In this document: positions 1-8,519 of the stretch, in pieces
Numbering within the stretch: the first letter of the stretch is position 1
How the letters are laid out: every line of letters starts with the position of its first letter
Assembly (NCBI RefSeq): GCF_022846615.1
Contig: NZ_AP025637.1
Location: 3,745,001-3,809,000 of the forward strand
DNA from: Roseomonas fluvialis
Lineage (GTDB): Bacteria > Pseudomonadota > Alphaproteobacteria > Acetobacterales > Acetobacteraceae
Length of the DNA stretch: 64,000 nucleotides
Direction: 5' to 3'
The notes under the pieces: model-generated
Told to the model about the DNA's origin: nothing
Databases searched by the model: none
Seen by the model: the letters and a program-made list of their open reading frames with translations, nothing else
Position numbers and translations under genes: made by a program

Positions 1-33
1 TTGCCTTCGGCCACCCGCGGTGGCGAGCCGGTC

Positions 34-861
34 CTATCCGCCGCGGGCCTGGCGGATCTGCGCGACCGCGGCGGCCACGCGCATCGCCAGCAATGCCTCG
101 CCGCGCGCGGCGGACGACCGCGCAGGGTCGCCGGTTGCACCCAGCGCGGGCAGGTCGGCCGTGCGCGGCGGCAGGCGGGTCAGATCCACGCCTGGCGGGT
201 GCACCGCCATGAGTTCCGAGGTGTCGCCGATGCCGGCATGGGTGCCGATCGACGCGTCGGTCTCGCCCTCGCTGCGCAGCCAGGCATCCTGTGCGGCGAT
301 CGCGCCGTACCAGCGGTCCAGGGCCACGACGCGTGTCGCCTCCCGCCGCCATTCCGCGTTCAGCCGCGCGGCGAGCCGTTCCTGCGGGCGCTGCGAGGCG
401 CCGTTGTCGGCCATCAGGCAGATCCAGCGGAAGCCCGTGGCGCGCAGGGAGCGGGCGATGCCCTCGAGCATGCCGCCGAAGGCCTCCTCGCTCACGCCCA
501 GCGTGCCAGGGAAGCGCAGGTTTCCCTCGGGCGGGTCGATGCGCCCCTGGGGGGCAAAGGACAGCACCGGCACGACCAGCGCGTCGCCCAGGTCGCGTGC
601 CACCCGCAATGCCCCCGCGCGCACGATGTGGTCGTGCTTGCCAAGGATCATGTGCGGACCGTTCTGCTCGATCCCGCCGGACGGCACGATCACGGTACGC
701 CGGCCGGCCGCGATGGCGTCGCGCACCTCGGGCCAGGTCATGTCGGCGATGTCCAGGCTGTCGGGCAGCGCGCGGGCCGGCCGCGCCGCCAGGGCGGCGG
801 TCAGGCCCAGCGCCGCGGTGCGGCGCCGAACCGGCGTTTGGATCAGCCACGCCATGCGCAC
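34..861 (-). CDS. creatininase family protein, probably exported
   Basis: A 275-residue member of the creatininase/amidohydrolase fold, whose members cleave cyclic amides or formamides at a two-metal site. Residues 1-31 look like an export signal (TAALAARPARA). Visible landmarks are GGIEQNGPHMILGKHD (residues 62-77), NLRFPGTLGV (114-123) and ADNGASQ (151-157). The classical family reads EQHGPH and NGHGGN, so the first metal-binding His is Asn here and the glycine/His loop is changed. The frame opens with GTG at 861; an ATG two codons further in (855) is an equally good start. It is divergent from the hydroxylase gene at 930, with about 70 bp for both promoters. The substrate cannot be deduced. 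The family call is fairly sure; catalytic activity is not. Confidence 0.75.
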   Translation of the reverse strand: MRMAWLIQTPVRRRTAALGLTAALAARPARALPDSLDIADMTWPEVRDAIAAGRRTVIVPSGGIEQNGPHMILGKHDHIVRAGALRVARDLGDALVVPVLSFAPQGRIDPPEGNLRFPGTLGVSEEAFGGMLEGIARSLRATGFRWICLMADNGASQRPQERLAARLNAEWRREATRVVALDRWYGAIAAQDAWLRSEGETDASIGTHAGIGDTSELMAVHPPGVDLTRLPPRTADLPALGATGDPARSSAARGEALLAMRVAAAVAQIRQARGG

Positions 862-929
862 AAATCCTTTCCAAATCGTGCCGTGGTATGGGATGTGTCG
901 CGTCCCGTTTCCCGAGAACCGTCGCGCGA

Positions 930-1877
930 ATGACCCGGCCCGACTATGACCCCCTGACCGCCGTATGGAACTGGCTGGCGTCGCTGGCCGGCATCCTGAC
1001 CGATCCTGGCTCGCCCTTCTGGTGGCCGACGCTGATCGCGGCGGTGGTGGGCTTCGCCATCGCGGCGGCGCTGGCCGGGGGTAACTGGCGCGCCGCGCGG
1101 GCCGAGGCGCTGCCCTGCGCCAGCGCGCGCTTCTGGCGCCAGCTGCCGGTCGACCTCAGCTTCATGGTGGTGAATTCCGCCATTCCCTTCCTGGCGGCGC
1201 CGGTGCTGCTCATCGTCAGCGCGATGGGGGCGACCATTGGCTACCTGCTGATGCTGCCGATCTTCGGCGCGCCCGAGACCGGCACGCGGATCGAGGCCGC
1301 GGCAGCGATGGCACTGGCGGGCTTCATCGCCTTCGCGGCGGGAGATTTCGCGCTGTACTGGTCGCATCGGCTGTTCCATCGCTTCCCGCTGCTGTGGCGG
1401 GCGCACAGGCTGCACCATGCGCCGGAATTCCTCACCCCCATCACCGCCTTCCGCTTCTGGCCGCAGGAGCAGGTGGTGCACATCATCGGCGCGGTGTTCA
1501 TGAGCGGCCTCGGGATGGGCCTGGTCGCGACCATGCTCGGGGCGTCGGTCGGGCCGCTCACGCTGCTCGGCGTGAACGTGTTCTCGCTGGTGTGGAACCT
1601 GGCGTTTTCCCACCTGCGGCACAGCCATGTCGCGCTGGCCTTCCCGCGCTGGCTGTCGCACATCCTGGTCAGCCCGCAGATGCACCAGGTGCATCACAGC
1701 GCCGATCCGCGCCACCACGACCGCAACTACGCGACCGTGTTTGCCTTGTGGGACTGGATGTTCGGCTCGCTCTACATCCCCGACCCGAAGGAACGCTTCC
1801 GCTTCGGCCTCGGCGAGGCGGAGGCCGCACCGGCGGCGCAGGGCGCACCGGCAGGCGCAGCGCCCGCGGCGCACTGA
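930..1877 (+). CDS. sterol desaturase / fatty acid hydroxylase family membrane protein
   Basis: A 315-residue integral membrane di-iron enzyme that inserts oxygen or a double bond into a lipid chain, using O2 and electrons. The eight-histidine signature is visible as HRLFH (146-150), HRLHH (159-163), HLRHSH (228-233) and HQVHH (252-256). Hydrophobic segments lie at about 34-50, 77-112, 123-143 and 185-225. I chose the ATG at 930 because the longer open frame upstream only shadows the creatininase gene. The adenylating enzyme follows 86 bp downstream on the same strand, so the two may act on the same lipid or acyl substrate; that is inference. The C-terminal 20 residues are a low-complexity Ala/Pro/Gly tail. 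Confidence 0.85.
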   Translation: MTRPDYDPLTAVWNWLASLAGILTDPGSPFWWPTLIAAVVGFAIAAALAGGNWRAARAEALPCASARFWRQLPVDLSFMVVNSAIPFLAAPVLLIVSAMGATIGYLLMLPIFGAPETGTRIEAAAAMALAGFIAFAAGDFALYWSHRLFHRFPLLWRAHRLHHAPEFLTPITAFRFWPQEQVVHIIGAVFMSGLGMGLVATMLGASVGPLTLLGVNVFSLVWNLAFSHLRHSHVALAFPRWLSHILVSPQMHQVHHSADPRHHDRNYATVFALWDWMFGSLYIPDPKERFRFGLGEAEAAPAAQGAPAGAAPAAH

Positions 1878-1963
1878 GGGCCACCGTCGGAGCCCACACC
1901 GGCAACCGGCGGATCGCCAGGGTTTTCGTTGCACCGCGGCCGTGCCACGCCCGATGCTGCGCC

Positions 1964-3487
1964 ATGCCACCTGTCGACGAGCATGCCTGGCAGGCCGGCG
2001 CAGGTGCGCACGACCCCGCACAGGCCGACCGGCCGCTCATGCCCGTGTTGCGCGACCTCGTGCTGCGCGACCCCACGGCCCTGGCGGTGGCGCAGCCCGG
2101 CCTGGCCGTCGACCGGGCGACGTTCTGGCGCGCCGTGATCGCGCGGGCGGGCGCGGCGGCCGCGGCACCCTGCGCGACGCCGGTCGGGATCCTGCTGCCA
2201 GCGGGCGTGGAGCACGCGGCCTGCCTGCTCGGCTGCCTGGCGGCCGGGAGGCTCGCGCTGCCGATCGACCCCGCGCTGCCGCCCGCCCGACGGGCCGCGC
2301 TGGCGCGGGCGGCACACATGGCTGCGGCCTTCGGCTCGGCGGAGGTGCTGCCGCCCGGTTGCCTGGCACTGCCCCCGGCCGAGGGTACGATCACGCTGGC
2401 CGAGGCCCCGCCCGGCGCGCCGGCGCTGGTCAGCGCAACCTCGGGCAGTTCCGGCGCGCCCAAGCTGGTGGTGCACAACCGTCGCGCGCTCGCCTTCCAG
2501 GCCTGGGGCAACATCCAGCTGATGGGCGTGGGCCCGCAGGACCGCCTGGCCTTCCTCGGCGGGCACGCCAGCGTGGCCTGTGCGATGCACCTGCTGACCG
2601 CGCTGCTCGCCGGTGCGGGGTATCTCGCGATCGACCCGATCGCGGCCGGGCCGGCGGCGCTGCCGCGGCTGATGCAGGAGCACGGCGCGACCCTGCTGCG
2701 CGCGGTGCCGACGCTGGCGCGCAGCCTGCCGCGACTGTCCCGCGCGCGGGACGCGCTCGCCGCCGTGCGCGCGGTGCGCCTGGTGGGCGAGGCACTGCCC
2801 GCCGACGACGTCGCCGCGCTGCGCGCCGTGCTGCCCGATGGTGTGCGGCTGATTGCCTCCTACAGCGCGACCGAGACAATCCCCTTCGACCACGCGTTGC
2901 CGCCGACGGGCGAGGGTTCGGCGCCCATGCCCTCGGGCCGGCTCCGCGCAGGCGGCGCCTTCGTGCTGCTGGATGCCGACGGCATGCCCTGCCCGCCCGG
3001 CGTCCCGGGTGAGGTGGTGATCCGCAGCCGCTACAACGCCATGGGCGAATGGCAGGACGGCGCCTGCGTGCCGGGCCGCATGGTGCCCGACGCAACAGAC
3101 CCGCAGGCGCGCATCTACCGCACCGGAGACCTCGCCGTGCTGGACGATGCGGGGCAGCTGCGCGTGCTGGGGCGGACCGACCGCCAGGTGAAGGTGAACG
3201 GCAATCGCGTCGACCCCGCCGAGGTGGAGGCGGCGCTGCGCGCGCTGCCTGGCGTGCGCGATGCGGCGGTGCTGGCGCGCCAGGATGGCCTGCGCACGGA
3301 ACTCGTCGCCTTCGCTGCCACCGACGGCGCGACGGAGGCGCTGCGGCCGCTGCTATCGGCGCGCCTGCCGCGCTACGCGGTGCCGGCGCGCATCCTGGCG
3401 CTACCTTCGCTGCCGCTCCTGCCGGGCGGCAAGCCGGACCTGCAGGCGCTGCGGGCGCTGTCCGAAAAGGCCGCCGCCCCGCCCTGA
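1964..3487 (+). CDS. stand-alone AMP-binding (adenylate-forming) enzyme
   Basis: A 507-residue member of the acyl-CoA synthetase/NRPS adenylation superfamily, which activates a carboxylate with ATP to an acyl-AMP and passes it to CoA or a carrier protein. The core motifs are present in order: P-loop SATSGSSGAPK (157-167), YSATET (300-305), YRTGDL (385-390), GRTDRQVKVNG (403-413) and the C-terminal catalytic Lys in LPGGKPD (Lys490). There is no carrier or condensation domain. ATG 1964 and ATG 2039 are both possible starts; the first 25 residues of the longer form are weakly conserved in character. The motif spacing resembles amino-acid or aryl-acid adenylating domains more than long-chain acyl-CoA ligases, but the substrate is unknown. 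Confidence 0.8.
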   Translation: MPPVDEHAWQAGAGAHDPAQADRPLMPVLRDLVLRDPTALAVAQPGLAVDRATFWRAVIARAGAAAAAPCATPVGILLPAGVEHAACLLGCLAAGRLALPIDPALPPARRAALARAAHMAAAFGSAEVLPPGCLALPPAEGTITLAEAPPGAPALVSATSGSSGAPKLVVHNRRALAFQAWGNIQLMGVGPQDRLAFLGGHASVACAMHLLTALLAGAGYLAIDPIAAGPAALPRLMQEHGATLLRAVPTLARSLPRLSRARDALAAVRAVRLVGEALPADDVAALRAVLPDGVRLIASYSATETIPFDHALPPTGEGSAPMPSGRLRAGGAFVLLDADGMPCPPGVPGEVVIRSRYNAMGEWQDGACVPGRMVPDATDPQARIYRTGDLAVLDDAGQLRVLGRTDRQVKVNGNRVDPAEVEAALRALPGVRDAAVLARQDGLRTELVAFAATDGATEALRPLLSARLPRYAVPARILALPSLPLLPGGKPDLQALRALSEKAAAPP

Positions 3488-3495
3488 CCGCACGG

Positions 3496-3552
3496 GCGGA
3501 TCAGGCGCGCGGACGATCCGGGAGCGCACAGCGCGACCGCGCCCAAACCATC
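3496..3552 (+). repeat. dispersed intergenic repeat, copy A
   Basis: A 57-bp stretch between two convergent genes that resembles 25663-25720 and the reverse complement of 10855-10911. The best conserved part is CGGGAG-Y-GCAC-R-GCGCGA followed by CGCGCCC and ACCATC. By eye, copies A and B agree at about three quarters of positions. It begins 8 bp after the stop of the adenylating enzyme. Nothing else was seen in the 3488-3617 gap. Confidence 0.5.
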
Positions 3553-3617
3553 GACCGCGCCGGGCGGTCCAGCCCACTGCGCGCAAGCCAAGCCGGCGCC
3601 TGAGCCTCCAAAGCGGC

Positions 3618-5429
3618 TCAGTTCAACGCTACGCGCCGCCCGGTCGCGCCTGCCGCGTTGAATTGCGGGAACGCCCCGCGCGCCAACGCCTCCAGGCTCG
3701 GCGAGGGCAGCCCCAGGCGCGAGGCGTAGATCCAGGAATAGGCCAGCACGCGCTGCACGTGCAGGCGCGTCTCCTCGACCGGGATCGCCTCGATGAACAG
3801 GAACGGGTCGTCGCGGTGGCGCGAAGCAGGCAGCCAGCGCGCCAGGTTGCCCGGGCCCGCATTGTACGCCGCGAGCAGCCGGATCAGATCGCCCTGCACT
3901 GCCTCGTGGTTCGCGAGGTACAGCAGGTAGCGCTGGCCGATCTCGAGCGACAGCCCGGGATCGTGCAGCCGCGCCGCGCCCTCCCCGCGGAAGGACGGGT
4001 CGTTCGCGACATAGGCAGCGGTCGCCGGCATCACCTGCAGCAGACCACGCGCGCCGGCGCGCGAGATCGCCTCGGGATCGAAATTCGATTCCTGCCGCGC
4101 CAGGGCATAGAGCAGCGCCGGATCGACGCGGAACCCCTGCGCCGGTTCAAGCCGCGGCAGCGGGAAGCGCGCGAGGTCGCGTGGCCGCCCATCCGCCCCC
4201 TGCGCCAGGCCCGCGAGCTGCGCCCCCAGATGCGTCATGCCCTGCTGCCCGGCGACGCTCAGCATGGCGCGCAGCAGCACCGCATTGCCACGCGCGGCAG
4301 GCCACAGCGCGCGCAGTTCCGCCTCGGCGCGCGCCTGCTGGCCCACCTGCATCAGCGCCAGCGCGCGCCACCCGCCCGCGGTCTCCATCAGCGCGGCCGC
4401 GCCGGCACCCTCGGCGGCCTCGCCATGCCATGCGAAGCCGGGCGTCAGCCCGAGAGAACGGCGCGCCAGCAGCCCGTGGAACGTGCGCGGTTCCTGGGCC
4501 GCCTGCAGCATCCAGGGGACGTATTGCGCCGGCCGGCGGGCACGCACCGCCGCACGCGCCGTCCAGAAGGCGGCGGCGGCGCGCGCGGCGGCAGACCCGC
4601 CCTCGGCCCGCGCGGCGGTCTCGAAATAGGGCAGCGCGACTTCGTGCCGGCCGAGGCCCCAGGCCGCCAGCCCCGCGGCGAAGGCCGCGCGGCCTGTCTT
4701 CTCCCGCCGCGCCACCTCGGACGCCATGCGGAAGGCCGCGACATCCTCGCCGCGGCGGAACAGCGCCAGCGCGATATCGGCGCGCAGGGCGGCGGCATAG
4801 GCGGGGGTCATGCCGCGCGTGCGGCGGATCAGGTCCAGCGCGCCCTGCGTATCGCCCCCGAAGGCGCGTTCGCGCACCGTGCGATCGAGTGCGGGGTTGC
4901 GAGTGAAGCCGCGCGCGGCGGGCTCGCGTTCCTCGGGCACCGCCTCGCCATCCTCGGGCAGCGCGGCTTCCACGGGGGCGGGCGGAATGGCGCTGCCCTC
5001 CGGCGCGACGCGCACCAGCAGCGCATGGATGGCCGGCGCGTCGGGCTGGTCGGCGTGGCGCAGCAGCCAGGCGCGCAGCTCCTCGGCGCGCGGGGCGGCA
5101 GCGCGCGGGCCGAGCCAGCGGTCAGCCAGCACATGGCCATCGAGGCGCCGGTCACGCAGCGCATCATGTTCGCGCGCCGCCGCGGCGGCACTGCCCTCGG
5201 CCTGCAGTTGGAAGATGCGCACCAGCCGCGCGGCATCGGCCGCGGCGAGCGGGCGTAGGATCGCAGCCGCTCCGGCACCCGACACAGCGGCGGCTGGAAC
5301 GCCCGAGGCGGTCTGGTCGGCCCGTTGCGCTGCGGCTGGAAGGGGGGTTCCGAACCAGAGCGGCGCGCCCATGGCGGCCACGAGGGCAGCGGCGGGCGTG
5401 CGTCGGGCCATGGGGCAGATCGCGCGCAT
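3618..5429 (-). CDS. slt: soluble lytic murein transglycosylase (Slt70-like)
   Basis: A 603-residue periplasmic enzyme that cuts the MurNAc-GlcNAc bond of peptidoglycan to leave 1,6-anhydro-muramyl ends. An N-terminal signal (about residues 7-35, ending PAAAQ) precedes a long Ala-rich helical region typical of the Slt70 doughnut domain. A C-terminal SLT domain contains ARQESNFDP with catalytic Glu447, GARGLLQVMPATA, and AYNAGPGN (521-528). The start could be ATG 5429 or ATG 5411; the signal peptide reads well from the second, and neither has a strong ribosome binding site. The gene is convergent with the adenylating enzyme. Length and domain order fit the family. Confidence 0.92.
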   Translation of the reverse strand: MRAICPMARRTPAAALVAAMGAPLWFGTPLPAAAQRADQTASGVPAAAVSGAGAAAILRPLAAADAARLVRIFQLQAEGSAAAAAREHDALRDRRLDGHVLADRWLGPRAAAPRAEELRAWLLRHADQPDAPAIHALLVRVAPEGSAIPPAPVEAALPEDGEAVPEEREPAARGFTRNPALDRTVRERAFGGDTQGALDLIRRTRGMTPAYAAALRADIALALFRRGEDVAAFRMASEVARREKTGRAAFAAGLAAWGLGRHEVALPYFETAARAEGGSAAARAAAAFWTARAAVRARRPAQYVPWMLQAAQEPRTFHGLLARRSLGLTPGFAWHGEAAEGAGAAALMETAGGWRALALMQVGQQARAEAELRALWPAARGNAVLLRAMLSVAGQQGMTHLGAQLAGLAQGADGRPRDLARFPLPRLEPAQGFRVDPALLYALARQESNFDPEAISRAGARGLLQVMPATAAYVANDPSFRGEGAARLHDPGLSLEIGQRYLLYLANHEAVQGDLIRLLAAYNAGPGNLARWLPASRHRDDPFLFIEAIPVEETRLHVQRVLAYSWIYASRLGLPSPSLEALARGAFPQFNAAGATGRRVALN

Positions 5430-5477
5430 GGCGAGTCGCGACTAACGAGGCTTTCGCCATCCATGCAACGGTGATGA

Positions 5478-5493
5478 ACGAGAGATTTCTCGT
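5478..5493. promoter_or_regulatory. AT-rich imperfect palindrome upstream of slt
   Basis: In the 130-bp gap upstream of the lytic transglycosylase, 5478-5493 forms a 7-of-8 inverted repeat (ACGAGAGA / TTTCTCGT) in an unusually AT-rich stretch. It sits about 50 bp before the slt start codon, where an operator or promoter would be expected. No regulator can be assigned. Confidence 0.3.
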
Positions 5494-5559
5494 GAATTGA
5501 GACGGGAACAGCGGGGCCAGACAGTTAGCGGGCGTGGTGCACGCGCGGCCTGCGCAACC

Positions 5560-6378
5560 TCAGGACGATTCCGCATCGATGGTGCGGCGCAACAGCAGCA
5601 GGTCCGCCCAGGCATCGCGCTTCGCCGCCGGGGTGCGCAGCAGATAGGCCGGGTGCAGCGTGGCCAGCATGGGCAGGCTGCCCGCGCCCTCGACCTCGAC
5701 CTGGTGCCAGCGGCCGCGCAGGCGGGTGATGCCGTCCTTGGCGCGCAGCAGCGCCTTGGCCGCGACCCCACCCAGCAGCACGACGCGGCGCGGGCGCACC
5801 AGCGCGATGTGCCGCAGCACGAAGGGCATGAACAGCGCGATCTCGGCGTCGGTCGGCGTGCGGTTGCCCGGCGGGCGCCAGGGCAGGATGTTGGTGATGT
5901 AGAAGCCGCCCTCCTCCCGCCGCAGCCCGACCGAGCCGAGCATGCGGTCGAGCAACTGGCCCGACTGGCCGACGAAGGGGCGCCCCAGGCGATCCTCCTC
6001 CGCGCCCGGTGCCTCGCCGATCATCATCAGGCCTGAGTCGGGCGCGCCGTCGCTGAAGACCAGGTTGGTTGCCGTGTCGCGCAGGGGGGAACCGTCGAAG
6101 GCGGCGATCGCGTCGCGCAGCGCGGCCAGGCTGTCGGCGGCGGCGGCGGCGGTGGCGGCGCGCGCGGCGATCGGTGTTGCGGCGGGCGGGGTGCCCGCGC
6201 TGCGCACGGGCGGGGGCGGCACGCGCGCGGCCTCGGCGGGCGTGGCGGCGGACGCCGCCACCGCGGGCGCGCGGGCGCGGTCGGGCGGCGCTTCCTCCAG
6301 CGCCTCGTCCGCTCCCCAGTCCAGCTGCAGCGCGAGGGCGGCGAGCAGCGCCGCACGGTCCTGCTCCATGGCCGCCAT
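5560..6378 (-). CDS. uracil-DNA glycosylase, family 4-like, lacking all cysteines
   Basis: A 272-residue base-excision repair enzyme that removes uracil from DNA. An Ala/Pro-rich N-terminal arm (about 1-85) precedes the catalytic domain. Motif 1 is [20 protein letters not shown] (121-140), followed by [14 protein letters not shown] (162-175) and HPAYLLR (242-248). Family 4 enzymes normally hold a 4Fe-4S cluster with four cysteines; the whole protein here contains none, with Ser in AFDGSPL and Phe in ALFMPF at positions where relatives often have Cys. I chose ATG 6378; a TTG start at 6405 would add nine residues. The gene is divergent from the ETF oxidoreductase gene. The family call is firm from motifs 1 and 2. 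Confidence 0.85.
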   Translation of the reverse strand: MAAMEQDRAALLAALALQLDWGADEALEEAPPDRARAPAVAASAATPAEAARVPPPPVRSAGTPPAATPIAARAATAAAAADSLAALRDAIAAFDGSPLRDTATNLVFSDGAPDSGLMMIGEAPGAEEDRLGRPFVGQSGQLLDRMLGSVGLRREEGGFYITNILPWRPPGNRTPTDAEIALFMPFVLRHIALVRPRRVVLLGGVAAKALLRAKDGITRLRGRWHQVEVEGAGSLPMLATLHPAYLLRTPAAKRDAWADLLLLRRTIDAESS

Positions 6379-6453
6379 ATCGGCCCCGCGCGGGGTTCCG
6401 CGCAACCCGCCCTGCCGCTACATGGGGGCCGAGATCGAGAGGAACCCCCGGAC

Positions 6454-8163
6454 ATGGCCGCTGAGCGCGAGGCGATGGAATTCGACGTGCTGATCGTGGG
6501 CGGCGGGCCGTCGGGCCTGGCGGCAGCGATCCGGCTGAAGCAGCTGTCCCCCGACGCCTCGGTCTGCCTGGTCGAGAAGGGCAGCGAGATCGGCGCCCAT
6601 ATCCTGTCGGGTGCCGTGCTGGAACCGCGCGCTCTCGATGAGCTGCTGCCCGACTGGCGCGACGACCCGCCAGCGCTGGCAACACCGGCCGGCGACGACC
6701 GCTTCATGTTCCTCACCGCCACCAAGGCGTGGAAGCTGCCCACGCCGCCGGCGATGAACAACCACGGCAACTACATCGTCTCGCTGGGCAATGTGTGCCG
6801 CTGGCTGGCAGCGAAGGCCGAGGCGCTGGGTGTCGAGATCTACCCGGGCTTCGCGGCGAGCGAGACGATCATCGAGAACGGCGAGGTGAAGGGCGTCGTC
6901 GCCGGCGTCATGGGCATCACGCGCGAGGGCGAGGAAGGGCCGAACTACCAGCCGGGGATGGAACTGCGCGCCACCTATACGCTGTTCGGCGAGGGCTGCC
7001 GCGGCTCGCTGACCAAGAAATTGTTCGAGACCTTCAACCTGCGCGACGGCGTGCAGCCGCAGACCTTCGGCCTCGGCATCAAGGAACTTTGGGAGATCCC
7101 GAAGGAGAAACACACGCCCGGCCTGATCTGGCATTCCGTGGGCTGGCCGCTGCCGTCGGACACCTATGGCGGGTCGTGGCTCTACATGCTGGGCGACAAC
7201 CTGGTCAGCATCGGCTTCGTGGTCGGCCTCGACTACAGCAACCCCTGGCTGTCGCCCTTCGACGAATTCCAGCGCTTCAAGCACCACCCGGCGGTGGCTG
7301 CCATGCTGGAAGGCGGCAAGCGCATCGCCTATGGCGCGCGCGCGCTGAACGAGGGCGGGCTGCAGTCCATCCCGAAGCTGGTCTTCCCGGGCGGTGCCAT
7401 CATCGGCGACAGCGCGGGCTTCCTGAACGTGCCCAAGATCAAGGGCACGCATACAGCGATGAAGTCCGGCATGGTCGCGGCCGAGGCGATCGCCGAAGCG
7501 CTGAAGGCCGAGGCCCGCCCGCCGGTACTGGAAGCCTATCCGGCGAACCTGCGCGCGTCGTGGGTCTGGAGCGAGTTGGAAGGCGTGCGCAACATCCGCC
7601 CCGGCTTCGCCAAGTTCGGCTTCTGGGGCGGCATGGCCTATGCCGCGCTGGACACCTACGTGCTGCGCGGCAGGGCGCCCTGGACCATGGCGCATCACGA
7701 CGACCACGCGACGCTGCGCAAGGCGGCCGACGCGCCCAAGATCGCGTATCCCAAGCCCGATGGCGTGCTGTCCTTCGACCGGCTCTCCTCGGTGTTCCTG
7801 TCGAACACCAACCACGAGGAAGACCAGCCCGCGCACCTGAAGCTGCGTGACCCGTCGCGCTGGAAGGGCGTGAACTTCGACAGCTTCGCCAGCCCCGAAA
7901 GCCGCTATTGCCCCGCCGCGGTCTATGAGGCCGTAGGCCCCGCGGCCGATGCGCTGCTGCGCGGCACACCGGACGCCCAGGCAACCGAAGGCGCGACCGG
8001 CGCGGGCGCCGAGGTCGAGGCCGGCACGCCCGCCGCACGGCTGGTGATCAACGCGCAGAACTGCGTCCACTGCAAAACCTGCGATATCAAGGACCCGACG
8101 CAGAACATCGACTGGTGCACGCCCGAAGGCAGCGGCGGGCCCAACTACATCGGCGGCATGTGA
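6454..8163 (+). CDS. electron transfer flavoprotein-ubiquinone oxidoreductase
   Basis: A 569-residue monotopic membrane enzyme that takes electrons from ETF (fed by acyl-CoA and amino-acid dehydrogenases) and reduces ubiquinone. An N-terminal FAD Rossmann motif (DVLIVGGGPSGLAAAIRL, about 10-27) is followed by the catalytic and quinone-binding body. A C-terminal ferredoxin-like 4Fe-4S site has Cys537, Cys540, Cys543 and Cys555 (CVHCKTC and DWC). The ending GGPNYIGGM is typical of the family. Length is as expected for bacteria. The gene is divergent from the UDG gene and is followed after 28 bp by a small membrane protein that may be co-transcribed. Usual symbols differ between databases, so none is given. 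Confidence 0.97.
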   Translation: MAAEREAMEFDVLIVGGGPSGLAAAIRLKQLSPDASVCLVEKGSEIGAHILSGAVLEPRALDELLPDWRDDPPALATPAGDDRFMFLTATKAWKLPTPPAMNNHGNYIVSLGNVCRWLAAKAEALGVEIYPGFAASETIIENGEVKGVVAGVMGITREGEEGPNYQPGMELRATYTLFGEGCRGSLTKKLFETFNLRDGVQPQTFGLGIKELWEIPKEKHTPGLIWHSVGWPLPSDTYGGSWLYMLGDNLVSIGFVVGLDYSNPWLSPFDEFQRFKHHPAVAAMLEGGKRIAYGARALNEGGLQSIPKLVFPGGAIIGDSAGFLNVPKIKGTHTAMKSGMVAAEAIAEALKAEARPPVLEAYPANLRASWVWSELEGVRNIRPGFAKFGFWGGMAYAALDTYVLRGRAPWTMAHHDDHATLRKAADAPKIAYPKPDGVLSFDRLSSVFLSNTNHEEDQPAHLKLRDPSRWKGVNFDSFASPESRYCPAAVYEAVGPAADALLRGTPDAQATEGATGAGAEVEAGTPAARLVINAQNCVHCKTCDIKDPTQNIDWCTPEGSGGPNYIGGM

Positions 8164-8191
8164 ACGACCCCGGTCGCATGGCGCGCGTCGT

Positions 8192-8425
8192 ATGACGCGC
8201 GACGCCCCCCTGCCGCGCGGCGCGCACCCCGTGCTGGGCGTGCTGCGCGCGGGCGTGCTGCTCGGCCTCGGCTGGGTGGCGTGCGCGGCACTGGCCTGGC
8301 AGGCCTTCGGCGTGCTCTGGGCGGCGCTGCTGCTGGTGGTCTGGGTGCTGTTGCTGCGCCGGTTCCAGGGTGCGGTCGAAGCGCTGGGGCGCAGTCTGGC
8401 GCGCAGGATGCCCCCGCCGGACTGA
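8192..8425 (+). CDS. small membrane protein of unknown function
   Basis: A 77-residue hydrophobic protein with two closely spaced membrane segments (about residues 17-40 and 43-56) and a basic C-terminus. It begins 28 bp after the ETF oxidoreductase stop codon on the same strand and is probably read through from it. No ribosome binding site stands out, and I recognise no family. Hydrophobic patterning and position are the only support, so this is a tentative gene. Confidence 0.5.
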   Translation: MTRDAPLPRGAHPVLGVLRAGVLLGLGWVACAALAWQAFGVLWAALLLVVWVLLLRRFQGAVEALGRSLARRMPPPD

Positions 8426-8519
8426 AGCATCGCACCGCTGCACGCACCGCGTGCGCGGACAACTTGTTGCTCAACCGCATTATTTCCGCTTGCATGGAGG
8501 TCTTCATCGGAGGCGTGCC

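Noticed and set aside
3261-5258. 665-residue plus-strand frame opposite slt
   Set aside because: Arg/Gln/His-rich shadow; slt has signal peptide, SLT motif and correct length.
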